From the NCBI GenBank assembly GCA_030267565.1, contig BRXU01000032.1, positions 930,001 to 994,000 on the forward strand: a DNA stretch of 64,000 bases, read 5' to 3'. The notes below the pieces were generated by a model. It had not been told where the DNA came from. It saw nothing but the letters and a program-made list of their open reading frames with translations, and did not search any database. Numbering within the stretch: position 1 is the first letter of the stretch; every line of letters starts with the position of its first letter. This document shows, piece after piece, positions 21,231-30,128 of the stretch. This DNA comes from Pleodorina starrii (lineage: Eukaryota; Chlorophyta; Chlorophyceae; Chlamydomonadales; Volvocaceae). The translations under genes and the position numbers were made by a program.

Positions 21231-22860
21231 TGCATAGCATAGCGTAGCGTAGCGTAGCGTAGCGTTGCGTAGCGGATCGTAACGAAGCATAGCGGAGCGT
21301 ATCGCGGAGCATAGCGTCGCGTCGTGTAGTCGGCGAATAAAGTCGTGCGCGCCTGCGCAGCGCTCCGCTGCGTTCTGCTGCGCTTCGTTACGCTGTCGCT
21401 CGCTCGCTCGCTCGCTCGGTTTCATCGCTTTAACGCAAGTCGGCGATTAAAGCCGCGCACGCTCCGCTGCGCTCGGCTCAAAGTTAGTCGCCGCTCGTCG
21501 CGGCTCGTCGCGGGTCGCGTCGTCGCCGCTCGTTATTCGTCGCCGCTCGCCGCCGCTCACTGCCGCGTGGCGTAGCGTAGCGTAGCGTAGCGTAGCGTAG
21601 CGTAGCATCGCGTCGCGTACCATAGTGTAGTGCAGCGCGCACGATCGTAAATCGGCTCCGAAACCCCGACGCGTAAAGTGCGTAAATTTTTTTTTGCGTC
21701 GCGGGATGTGCTGCTCGCATGTAGATATATCATAGAAATCATTTATGTGCGATATCATAGCGTTAGGCTTGTCAAAGTTAGTCGCCTTGCGATTTGCGAG
21801 GAAAATGCGATCGTGCACTCGCGCTACTTAGGATGCTGCATAGCATAGCGTAGCGTAGCGTAGCGTTGCATAGCGTTGCATAGCGTTGCGTAGCGGAGCG
21901 TAACGAAGCATAGCGGAGCGTATCGCGGAGCATAGCGTCGCGTCGTGTAGTCGGCGAATAAAGTCGTGCGCGCCTGTCGCCTCGTCGCGGCTCGTCGTGG
22001 CTCGCGTCGTCGCCGCTCGTTACTCGTTGCCGCTCGCCGCCGCTCACCGCCGCGTAGCGTACCGTAGCGTAGCGTAGCATCGCGTCGCGTACCATAGTGT
22101 AGTGCAGCGTGAACGATCGTAAATCGCACGTCACATTTCAACGTGCACGATTGAAGTCGCGCACACGCCTTCCCGCGGAGCATAGTGTAGTGTAGCGTCG
22201 TGTCGCGTCGCGTCGCATCGCATCGCGTCGCGTCCCGTAGTGCAGCGCAGCATGCACGATCGCATTGCAATGCTACGCAACGCAACACGACGTCGCGTCG
22301 TCGCGTCATGTAGCCTAGCATAGCGTAGCGTAGCATAGCATTGCGTAGCGGATCGTAATGGAGCATAGCGGAGCATAGTGTGGAGCATCACGGAGCGTAG
22401 CATAGCGTCGCATCGCGTCATGTAACGTAGTGTAGCGTCGCGTTGCGTCGCGTCGCGTCGTGTCATGCGTGTCGCGTCGCGTCATGTTGCGTCGCGTCGT
22501 GTCGTGTAGCGTTACGTCGCGTCGTATCACGTCACGTCGCGTCGCGTCGCGTCACGTCGCGTCGCGTAGCGTCGCGTCGCATCGTGTAGTGCAGCGCAGC
22601 ATGCACGATCACATTGCAATGCTACACAACGCAACTAACACGACGTCGCGTCGTCGCGTCATGTAGCCTAGCGTAGCATAGTGTAGCATAGCGTTGCGTA
22701 GCGGATCGTAATGGAGCGTAGCGGCGTGTAGCATGGAGCATCGCGGAGCGTAGCATAGCATCACGTCGCGTCACGTAACATGGTGTAGCGTCGCGTTGCG
22801 TCGCATCGCGTCATGTAGCCTAGCATAGCGTAGTGTAGCATAGCGTTGCGTAGCGAATCG
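21231..22860 (-). repeat. degenerate pentanucleotide satellite
   Basis: Arrays of AGCGT, AGCAT and CGTCG units with an embedded partial R3 (about 21650-21835). It contains longer near-repeats, such as the block from 'catgcacgatc' to 'tcgcgtcatgtagcctagc' at about 22245 and again at about 22600. The insertion site of the LINE is at its right end. Confidence 0.85.
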
Positions 22861-22874
22861 TAATGGAGCATAGC
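22861..22874. repeat. left target-site duplication of the LINE
   Basis: The 14-bp sequence taatggagcatagc recurs at 29067-29080, exactly at the 3' end of the element. Both lie in satellite of the same type, so the empty site can be read directly. The first T may belong to the element tail. Confidence 0.9.
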
Positions 22875-25800
22875 ACCGACGCAGCGACCCCACAACCCCC
22901 ACCCCGACCCACCCAGCTGATCGCCCCTGAAAACCCCAACCCACCTGAAATAACGGCCGCCCGAGCGCGCGACGACCCGGAGCTCCGAGAAACACCAGAG
23001 ACCAGCGCCCTGCGGGCCGCGATTAGAGAGAAGGGAGAGGATATTCGGAAACTGACTACGGAAACCCGTAAACTACACGCGAGCAAAGCAAGAAAACAGT
23101 TCCAGCGCCTCCTAGCCAAGAAACCGAAGCAAGCACACAAACAAATTCTCGAGCCCGACGATCAGCCGCGCGGCATCACGGCCATCCGCCACCCCGCCGA
23201 TGGACACCTGTGCACAACTTCCGAAGGCATCCTCGACGCCCTCCATACACACTTTGCGTCCCTAGCCCGGCCCATCTCCGGACCCCGCACTGGCAAGTAC
23301 CACCCGAGCGAAGCCCCCCGAAACTATCCCTGGGAGACGCCGGGGGCGCCGGACCCTCTAAAACGGGGATTAGCCCGATGGGACAGCGCACCCCCGTCCC
23401 TCCTCCCGGGCATCATGGATCCATGCAACTTTCGCGCATGCCTAGACCATCTCGCCCGCAACAAAGCCCCCGGGCCAGACGGCATACCCAACGAGCTGCT
23501 GCAGACACTCCCCACCGACCTCCAAACCGCAATTCACCACCTGATTACCGCCATGTGGGTTAAGGCCGAAATCCCCCCGCACTGGACACAATCAGACACG
23601 GTCCTCATCCCCAAGAAGGGAGACCCACTCCTTATTAAAAACAAACGCCCCATCGCCCTCGCAAACACGCTTTACAAACTCTACACCAGTCACATTACAT
23701 TAAATATCGTCACTTTTAGTGAGCAAGCACACATCTTCACGGAAGCCCAGGAAGGGTACCTCAGACAGCGCAACACGGAACGACAGATCCAAAACGTACT
23801 ACACGCCATCGAGGACGCCGGCCTAACCAGTCGAGACCTCTACCTACTATATATCGATTTCACGTCGGCATTTAACACCATAGATCATGATAAATTGCTT
23901 ATGATCATGTACGACCTAGGATATCCCGAGGACCTAATCGAGGTGGTCGCGAACCTGTACTCGCGCGCCACCACACGCATACGAACCGAACATGGCTGCA
24001 CCGCAGACATCGCAATCGAACGTGGCACAATCCAGGGCGACACACTATCACCCGTACTATTTATCATTTACATGGAGCCACTCCTCAGATGGTTACACAG
24101 CGGAGGCCGAGGATACCGCTACGGCTGCCTCCAAGTGGACGAAAACGACCGACACCACTTCAGCTCGGGAGCCTTCGCGGACGACCTAGTGGTCCTCACG
24201 AATACCGTGTCAGACATGCGCGCCCAGTGCACAAAAATTGAGCGCTACGCGCGCTGGGGAGCACTCAAGGTCAATGTAAGCAAGTGCCAACTGCAAGGCA
24301 TTCTGCACGGCCGCGCGCGTTCAGACACTGATCTGAGTCGAGGCCCCGGTACGCAGAAATACAAGGCTGTCCTAGAACGCCTCCTGAAAAACCAAATTCG
24401 GATCGACGACGTACCCATCCCGTACGAACCCCCAACCGGATCATATAAGTACCTCGGCGTACACATCACCCCTACCCTGGATTGGACGACACAGGTGGCC
24501 TACACGCGCGCCGAAATAGACCGACGGGGGCAAAGCATACAAAACTCCCTCGCAACCCCAGATCAACGCATAAACATGATCAAAACCCTCATTCACCCCT
24601 TTGTGGCGTACAGCCTGCCTACCATGGCGTACACCCCGCACGACATCGCTAGCCTCGACGCCCAAATCGCCGGCATCGCCAAACGCAGCTACGGACTCAA
24701 GATGGGCTTCCCAACCCGCGCCATCCTCGGCCCAATCTCCCGACTCGGTCTGGGGGTAGGCACCCTACGTACCCTCTATGCGGTCAGAGCGGCGAAGACG
24801 CTTGTCCTGTCCCTCAACGACAAGGGACGCCTTGGGGCAGTAACCCGAGCCCTCCTGCACCTGCAGAGCCATTACATGGGCACAATACCAGCGCACACAT
24901 TCAAACGCGAATGCCGGCACTACACCACGCTTAAACAACTTGCTCTCGTGCATGAAGCCGGTATCGAACTCACGGACAGAGGCAGCACCTACGAGCCGGC
25001 GGCGGGCAGCCTCATTCACCTGATCGGGGCGCACAACCCGACGGCCGAGCCCAAGGATCTCGCGCTCCTCTTCCGATGCATACAGCCCCTGCTGGAACTT
25101 GGCCTGGACCTCAGGGCCCTGAAAGACAAGAACACGGGAGCGCACCTCATCACCACTGACCAGCTGCAACGCATCGGCGGCAGGAAAGTGGGCCCCCGCC
25201 ATCGGATAGCCCTAAACCAGCTCAGCCTCGCCCTGAACGCTGACCCCAGTGTGCGGGCCCGGGCACCGCGCCACCGTGGTGTAGCACCCCTGCCCCCCGA
25301 ACTACGACTCCTCACGGATGACCCACATCTGACTGATATTGCGAAGGAAGCGATAAGACCCACCCCCATCCCCCACGGAACCCTAAGGAAGTACGTCCTT
25401 GCCAAGCCCCGCGACCCGGCCGACACCGTGCCGGCCGCCCCAGCTGGAATCCCTCCCCCCCGCCCAGGCGCAACAACCCCTCGGGTGGAGACGGGAACCC
25501 AAAATGCAGCAACGCCGTCCGGCACCGCAACAACCCCCGAGTCACGACGCCCGGCCGCCCGGCCAGCCGCCAGGCGACACCAGCCACAGCGGAAGACCGA
25601 TAGTGAGCTGCTCAAAGCATACCTCCTTCGGCAGAACCTGAAACCAGTCGACGGTATCACAGATGCCGAGGCCATTGGGTGGGACCCCCGGCAAACCCCA
25701 CTTACCCTTCAGCACTGCGAACGAATCCTGCGCCACCCGCTCCACCGGGACCTCACGTCCAAAGTGGGCTCCGCCGAACGGCTCCTCCAGATGCTCCATG

Positions 25801-28800
25801 GGGAGACGGCGTGGCCTGCGGGGACACCAGTCCAATATGGCCTAAGCATCACACAGCTTCTCTTCGGGGACCAAGAGAGGGTGGCCTGTATCAAAGCGGA
25901 AATCCGCAAACGGGTCGCCGTCAGCACTCCGAAACCCAAGCGACAACGCACAACCGACTCGGCTACCCGAGACACACACCGAACATACTACCGGGTTGAA
26001 TGGGAACGTACTGTCATCACTAAAGGGGCAATAGCACTATACACCGAGAATGGTTACCACCCCAAGGCGGTGCACCGGTACGAATCCCCCACCGACCCCA
26101 CCCACCCCGAAACGATAGTCGAGGTAGAATGGGCTCCCACCGAAGATGAAGAGTTGCGACTGGCCTCGCAAGACAACTGGACAGAGCTGCGGAATGCATT
26201 CCGGCATCGGCGCGCCATGGAGGCCGAACAGGACCCAGGTCGAATGGAAAATGCACGTGACCGCCACCTGACGGAATGGCAACAGCAAGGCAGATGGGAG
26301 ACTGAATGCCTCAACGTGACCCGAGGCCAACGTCTCCTAAGGCAGTATGTTGAAATCAACGTGCAACCGGGTAACCCGGACCGGGACATCCACCCGCCCG
26401 GGCGATACACGGTCCAAATTGGCAATCGCAACGGCACACACAGGCATGTACCATGGGACGGCAGTGGGGACATACCCGATGGACTGCAAGCCATTGGGAT
26501 GGCATTCGTATACGATCCCCAAGGGCGCTGCGTCGGCCAGCTGTCGGCAAGCCGCCTCCGCAGCCTGTGGCTCCGGTACAGCGACGCCCAACAGAAACGC
26601 CCGGAAGAGCACGCACAGATCGCGGCCGCGGGTGGCTTCGCGGAGGATGTCGCACGCCTCCTCCTGCGGTATCGGGACGGAGGGGGCACCAAAGCACACC
26701 CCATTCGAGAGGCCCATGAGCGGAGGATATCTGAACGGCTGATGAAACGCCTCATGACCGCGCTGGGCGCCGCAACAGAGCGCTTTGCATCCCCCCTCAA
26801 CGTAGCAGACAGCACCGCCATCTACTACTCGCGGTACCCAGAAGATCAGCTCTTCGGAGCCAACCACGACGCGTATTCGCAACCGTGTACGGGCATATCC
26901 GTCGCGCACCCTGAACCTAAGCCGGACGAGGGGCATCATGCACTGCGATGGGCGCTAGGCTGGGCCGACGCGACACGGAGCACAGATAACCCCACCGCTA
27001 CCCTACTCCTGCTGCCCACGTCCCAAACGGCGCCCTACACCCGCTACCTCACCCACCCGCTGGTCACTATGATCGGTACAATAGACGCATTTTCAGGAAC
27101 GGGGGACCTCTACAGCGAAGTGAGCGTAGACGCTCCAAAACCCTACCCAAACGGACTCACCCTACTCCTGGTTAGCAATGAATCCGGCCGCGCGTACGGT
27201 ACCAGCCTCCGCCGAGCGCTTGCTATGACGGCAGCCCGCCACGTCGCCACTGGCCCCGCCCTCTCCTGGACACCCCCCCAATGGGTGCGCAAGAGGGTGC
27301 GCAGTATGTCCGAGAAACCACCCGCCGCGGCGGTGCCCTCCCGTACGTGCGACAACATCCCCACGGAAGAGGGAAGCGCCACGTTCCTGGCATTTTCTGC
27401 CAAATATGCGCTGCGATACAACGCCCAAGACGCCATATACACAGATGGGTCAGTGCAAAAGATTAAAGATGGCGAAGAGGAAAGACATCTCCTGGGAGCC
27501 GCGGCGGTTGACGCACTTACCAACACAACGCTCCACATAGATGTGAATGCAGGACACCAGGGCTGCCAAACTATCACACGGTGCGAACTGAGTGCCATCC
27601 ATCAGGGTCTCCAGATGCGCAGAGGCACGCTGCACGACGAAGCTCACCTAACTATCTGGACGGATTCTGCCGCGTCTCTACATCTCATTAAAAAGATGAT
27701 AAACAATCCACATAAGCTTCAGCTTAGCAAGCATAAGGCGCTGCTTGAGCAAATCGTATTAATACTTAAACGACGAGCGGCCTGTAACCTGAAGACTTCT
27801 TTGCTTAAAGTGAAAGCCCACACTGGGGTAACGTACAACGAGAAAGCGGACAAAGCAGCCGTACAAGCCGCGCGGGGACTCTCCAAGCTGGACCCCGAAG
27901 CGCTGAGCGCAACCGAAACCTCAGACAATAATCCACGAAGCCAACACTGGTGGCTGCGGAAAATGGCTGGGCCTGAGAAGAATGCTGGGCACTATGCTAA
28001 CGACCTTAACCGCGGTATCGAGTCCCTGGTCAACCCGGAGACCCACTCGGGATACACGAACGAAACAGATTACATTAAATACGTCGCCAACACCCTGCCC
28101 GACCTCGACATAAGCACCAGCACTCGAACTTTACAGCGCAAGGCGGGTCGACACAAGCATGTCAAACGATGCCAGCTATGGAGCGCCAAGCTGGCGAGCC
28201 GATTTAAGAAACCATTGGCACCTGGATGCCCCGCGTCGTTAGGACACTGCCCCCTGTGCAACCATCTCGACTCCGGGGCGCACATCCTCGGAGGATGCCT
28301 TCACCCCCGAATGCGAGCCCTGTACATACAGCGGCACAACAAGGCGGTCCAGACAATTACCAGTACGCTAGCCCGGGGGTCCCACGGAGGCTGCTATATT
28401 ATAATGGACGCCGGCCCCGCGGACACCCGACCAGACTACGTGGCTGGCACACGCCTGCCCAAATGGCTGCTCCCGGAAATTGCGGATGAGAAACGCCTCA
28501 AGATGCGGCCCGATATACTCCTTATACCCGACATCCCCCTCCACGAAGCGCGAGCGCCAGGGTACATGGGACCCCCAGACCCCAGTCAACACACAGTACA
28601 CATTATTGAGGTCGGCTACACCGCTGACACAAACCACACACAGAAACAGCACGACAAGGCCGAACAACATGCAGAACTGGCCAAACGCCTCACGGAAGCC
28701 GGATGGAAGGTCCGCTACACAACACAGGAAGCCATCAGCCTCGGCTTCGCGGGTACCATAAGAAAGGACCTACGCCCTCTACTCCACAACCTAGGCACGG

Positions 28801-28931
28801 GCAGCAAGGAAGCCCGCACCTGCTGCAACGACCTCCACGACCATGCAGTTAGAACACTCAACACTATCGTTATAACCCGCAGGCAAATGGAACGTAACCC
28901 CCACGCGGAACCGCAACCGGCAGGCACATAA
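22863..28931 (+). CDS. LINE polyprotein: reverse transcriptase, RNase H, zinc knuckle and PD-(D/E)XK-like nuclease
   Basis: An uninterrupted frame of 2022 codons. Its ATG (22863) lies inside the target-site duplication, so it belongs to the host satellite. The authentic N-terminus was lost by 5' truncation. In order: a Pro-rich and charged linker; the RT domain with 'YIDFTSAFNTIDH' near residue 328 and the catalytic 'FADD' near 437; a long middle region (about 650-1500) with a basic Pro-rich segment and no recognised domain; RNase H with 'YTDGSV' near 1525, a 'CELSAIHQGL' Glu near 1570 and 'WTDSAASL' near 1598; a CX2CX7HX4C knuckle (CPLCNHLDSGAHILGGC) near 1796; and 'RPDILLIPD' near 1880 followed by 'IIEVGY' near 1913, the pattern of a restriction-like endonuclease. 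RT plus RNase H plus a C-terminal restriction-like nuclease fits the Dualen/RandI group known from Chlamydomonas, whose full members also have an N-terminal apurinic endonuclease. That domain is absent here, as expected from truncation. No internal stops, so it is a young copy. Confidence 0.9.
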   Translation: MEHSTDAATPQPPPRPTQLIAPENPNPPEITAARARDDPELRETPETSALRAAIREKGEDIRKLTTETRKLHASKARKQFQRLLAKKPKQAHKQILEPDDQPRGITAIRHPADGHLCTTSEGILDALHTHFASLARPISGPRTGKYHPSEAPRNYPWETPGAPDPLKRGLARWDSAPPSLLPGIMDPCNFRACLDHLARNKAPGPDGIPNELLQTLPTDLQTAIHHLITAMWVKAEIPPHWTQSDTVLIPKKGDPLLIKNKRPIALANTLYKLYTSHITLNIVTFSEQAHIFTEAQEGYLRQRNTERQIQNVLHAIEDAGLTSRDLYLLYIDFTSAFNTIDHDKLLMIMYDLGYPEDLIEVVANLYSRATTRIRTEHGCTADIAIERGTIQGDTLSPVLFIIYMEPLLRWLHSGGRGYRYGCLQVDENDRHHFSSGAFADDLVVLTNTVSDMRAQCTKIERYARWGALKVNVSKCQLQGILHGRARSDTDLSRGPGTQKYKAVLERLLKNQIRIDDVPIPYEPPTGSYKYLGVHITPTLDWTTQVAYTRAEIDRRGQSIQNSLATPDQRINMIKTLIHPFVAYSLPTMAYTPHDIASLDAQIAGIAKRSYGLKMGFPTRAILGPISRLGLGVGTLRTLYAVRAAKTLVLSLNDKGRLGAVTRALLHLQSHYMGTIPAHTFKRECRHYTTLKQLALVHEAGIELTDRGSTYEPAAGSLIHLIGAHNPTAEPKDLALLFRCIQPLLELGLDLRALKDKNTGAHLITTDQLQRIGGRKVGPRHRIALNQLSLALNADPSVRARAPRHRGVAPLPPELRLLTDDPHLTDIAKEAIRPTPIPHGTLRKYVLAKPRDPADTVPAAPAGIPPPRPGATTPRVETGTQNAATPSGTATTPESRRPAARPAARRHQPQRKTDSELLKAYLLRQNLKPVDGITDAEAIGWDPRQTPLTLQHCERILRHPLHRDLTSKVGSAERLLQMLHGETAWPAGTPVQYGLSITQLLFGDQERVACIKAEIRKRVAVSTPKPKRQRTTDSATRDTHRTYYRVEWERTVITKGAIALYTENGYHPKAVHRYESPTDPTHPETIVEVEWAPTEDEELRLASQDNWTELRNAFRHRRAMEAEQDPGRMENARDRHLTEWQQQGRWETECLNVTRGQRLLRQYVEINVQPGNPDRDIHPPGRYTVQIGNRNGTHRHVPWDGSGDIPDGLQAIGMAFVYDPQGRCVGQLSASRLRSLWLRYSDAQQKRPEEHAQIAAAGGFAEDVARLLLRYRDGGGTKAHPIREAHERRISERLMKRLMTALGAATERFASPLNVADSTAIYYSRYPEDQLFGANHDAYSQPCTGISVAHPEPKPDEGHHALRWALGWADATRSTDNPTATLLLLPTSQTAPYTRYLTHPLVTMIGTIDAFSGTGDLYSEVSVDAPKPYPNGLTLLLVSNESGRAYGTSLRRALAMTAARHVATGPALSWTPPQWVRKRVRSMSEKPPAAAVPSRTCDNIPTEEGSATFLAFSAKYALRYNAQDAIYTDGSVQKIKDGEEERHLLGAAAVDALTNTTLHIDVNAGHQGCQTITRCELSAIHQGLQMRRGTLHDEAHLTIWTDSAASLHLIKKMINNPHKLQLSKHKALLEQIVLILKRRAACNLKTSLLKVKAHTGVTYNEKADKAAVQAARGLSKLDPEALSATETSDNNPRSQHWWLRKMAGPEKNAGHYANDLNRGIESLVNPETHSGYTNETDYIKYVANTLPDLDISTSTRTLQRKAGRHKHVKRCQLWSAKLASRFKKPLAPGCPASLGHCPLCNHLDSGAHILGGCLHPRMRALYIQRHNKAVQTITSTLARGSHGGCYIIMDAGPADTRPDYVAGTRLPKWLLPEIADEKRLKMRPDILLIPDIPLHEARAPGYMGPPDPSQHTVHIIEVGYTADTNHTQKQHDKAEQHAELAKRLTEAGWKVRYTTQEAISLGFAGTIRKDLRPLLHNLGTGSKEARTCCNDLHDHAVRTLNTIVITRRQMERNPHAEPQPAGT

Positions 28932-29067
28932 CCAACGACAGACCAGTCTCAAAGTTCCTCGCGGTGGTGGGGGGGGACTGGGACCGGGGAAACCCGTCAC
29001 CCCACCCCCTCTGCTCCCATAACCCACGCCTCGGCTCCCGGCCGGGCGTATCATTATTATTATTATT
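22875..29067 (+). mobile_element. 5'-truncated non-LTR retrotransposon (LINE), Dualen/RandI-like
   Basis: The element body is about 6.19 kb and is flanked by a 14-bp direct repeat. It ends in a short (TTA)n tail at about 29051-29067 after a 120-bp GC-rich 3' UTR. The 5' junction falls within the coding region, typical of incomplete reverse transcription. It sits in the pentamer satellite about 50 bp from R2 copy c. Confidence 0.9.
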
Positions 29068-29080
29068 AATGGAGCATAGC
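29067..29080. repeat. right target-site duplication of the LINE
   Basis: Matches 22861-22874 base for base; the satellite (GTCGC)n continues immediately after it. Confidence 0.9.
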
Positions 29081-29126
29081 GTCGCGTCGCGTCGCGTCGC
29101 ATCGCGTCGCGTCGCGTCCGCATCCG
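29081..29126 (+). repeat. short (GTCGC)n satellite
   Basis: The remainder of the satellite cut by the LINE; it leads directly into R2 copy c, as in copies a and b. Confidence 0.85.
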
Positions 29127-30128
29127 CAAGGGGCGCTACGGCAGCCCGCGGCCCAAAGGGCGCGCGCTTGTAGGATTGCCCATGTCCGTGTCTGGGTTCT
29201 GGGTTCTGGGAAGTAATTGGACAAGTGTAGACTTTCGGCCAACGGAAAGACTCCATAAGTAAGAGATTACATTCTTTATTGCACGGTAAATTTATTATTG
29301 GAACCCAACATCGCATGAGTACAAACCAGTTTGGCAGTCTCCATGGACCGAGGCCGAGGTCAAACCATCACCTCTCGGCCTATAATTAATTCCAGAAGAG
29401 TCATCGTTCCTTAAGGTGGAATTCTGACATGACGGCGTGAAATGAATCTTCGTTTCGGAAACAAACTATGTTTGCATTGCGAACATTCTTCCCGCGACCA
29501 CACCACAGCAGCTCTGCTAGCCGGTCCGATCGTCTTGACGCATATTGCTATTACAAAGGTTGCAAGGAGCAAACCATGAGGGGCAAACTGCTGGTTGTTG
29601 GACGCCAAGCCGCCGATGCACGCACGATGCAGCCCTATGCAGCGGTCTTCTGCGGGCCGCCCAACAAGTCCAGTCGGCAACCTAGGGGATGGACTTCTAC
29701 ATTCCCTGTCCTAATGTTATAGCAGTCAAGCCTCCTCTACGGCGAATACCTCAGTAGCGAAGCCTGTGCACTCTCGTCGGCAACTGCACGTCGTCGCTAC
29801 CCTCGCAAACAGTTCCGCTGTCCTTCTATTGGCAAGTCAGCCTGCGTGATGTGTAAATGATACACTCCATGTCTACTGTCAAGTAACTTCAGCCAATGCG
29901 CTGGCCGGAAGAGTTGCACAGTGCCGAGACGGCGCGCGATGCTAAACATGGGTCGGATTGCTGAAGCCGAAGGCATTTCAGATATAAAGCTCTGGCTGTC
30001 TATCAGCAGGAATGTCGACACTCTCACATTTCACGCCCTCGCCGCCCTAGCACTCAACTTAACCCGTACGGATTTAGTGGGGCCCCGCCCTTTTTCCGGC
30101 TTCAAGGAAGCCGACACCAACCCCTTGT
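29127..30128 (+). repeat. dispersed repeat R2, copy c (short form)
   Basis: Same start and end as the other copies. It forms the first part of tandem unit I. It shares most of its variants with copy d, for example 'gactccataagtaagag'. Confidence 0.8.

Noticed and set aside
22863..22865. The ATG as the true start of the LINE protein
   Set aside because: It lies in the duplicated target sequence; the codons after position 22874 are the truncated element.
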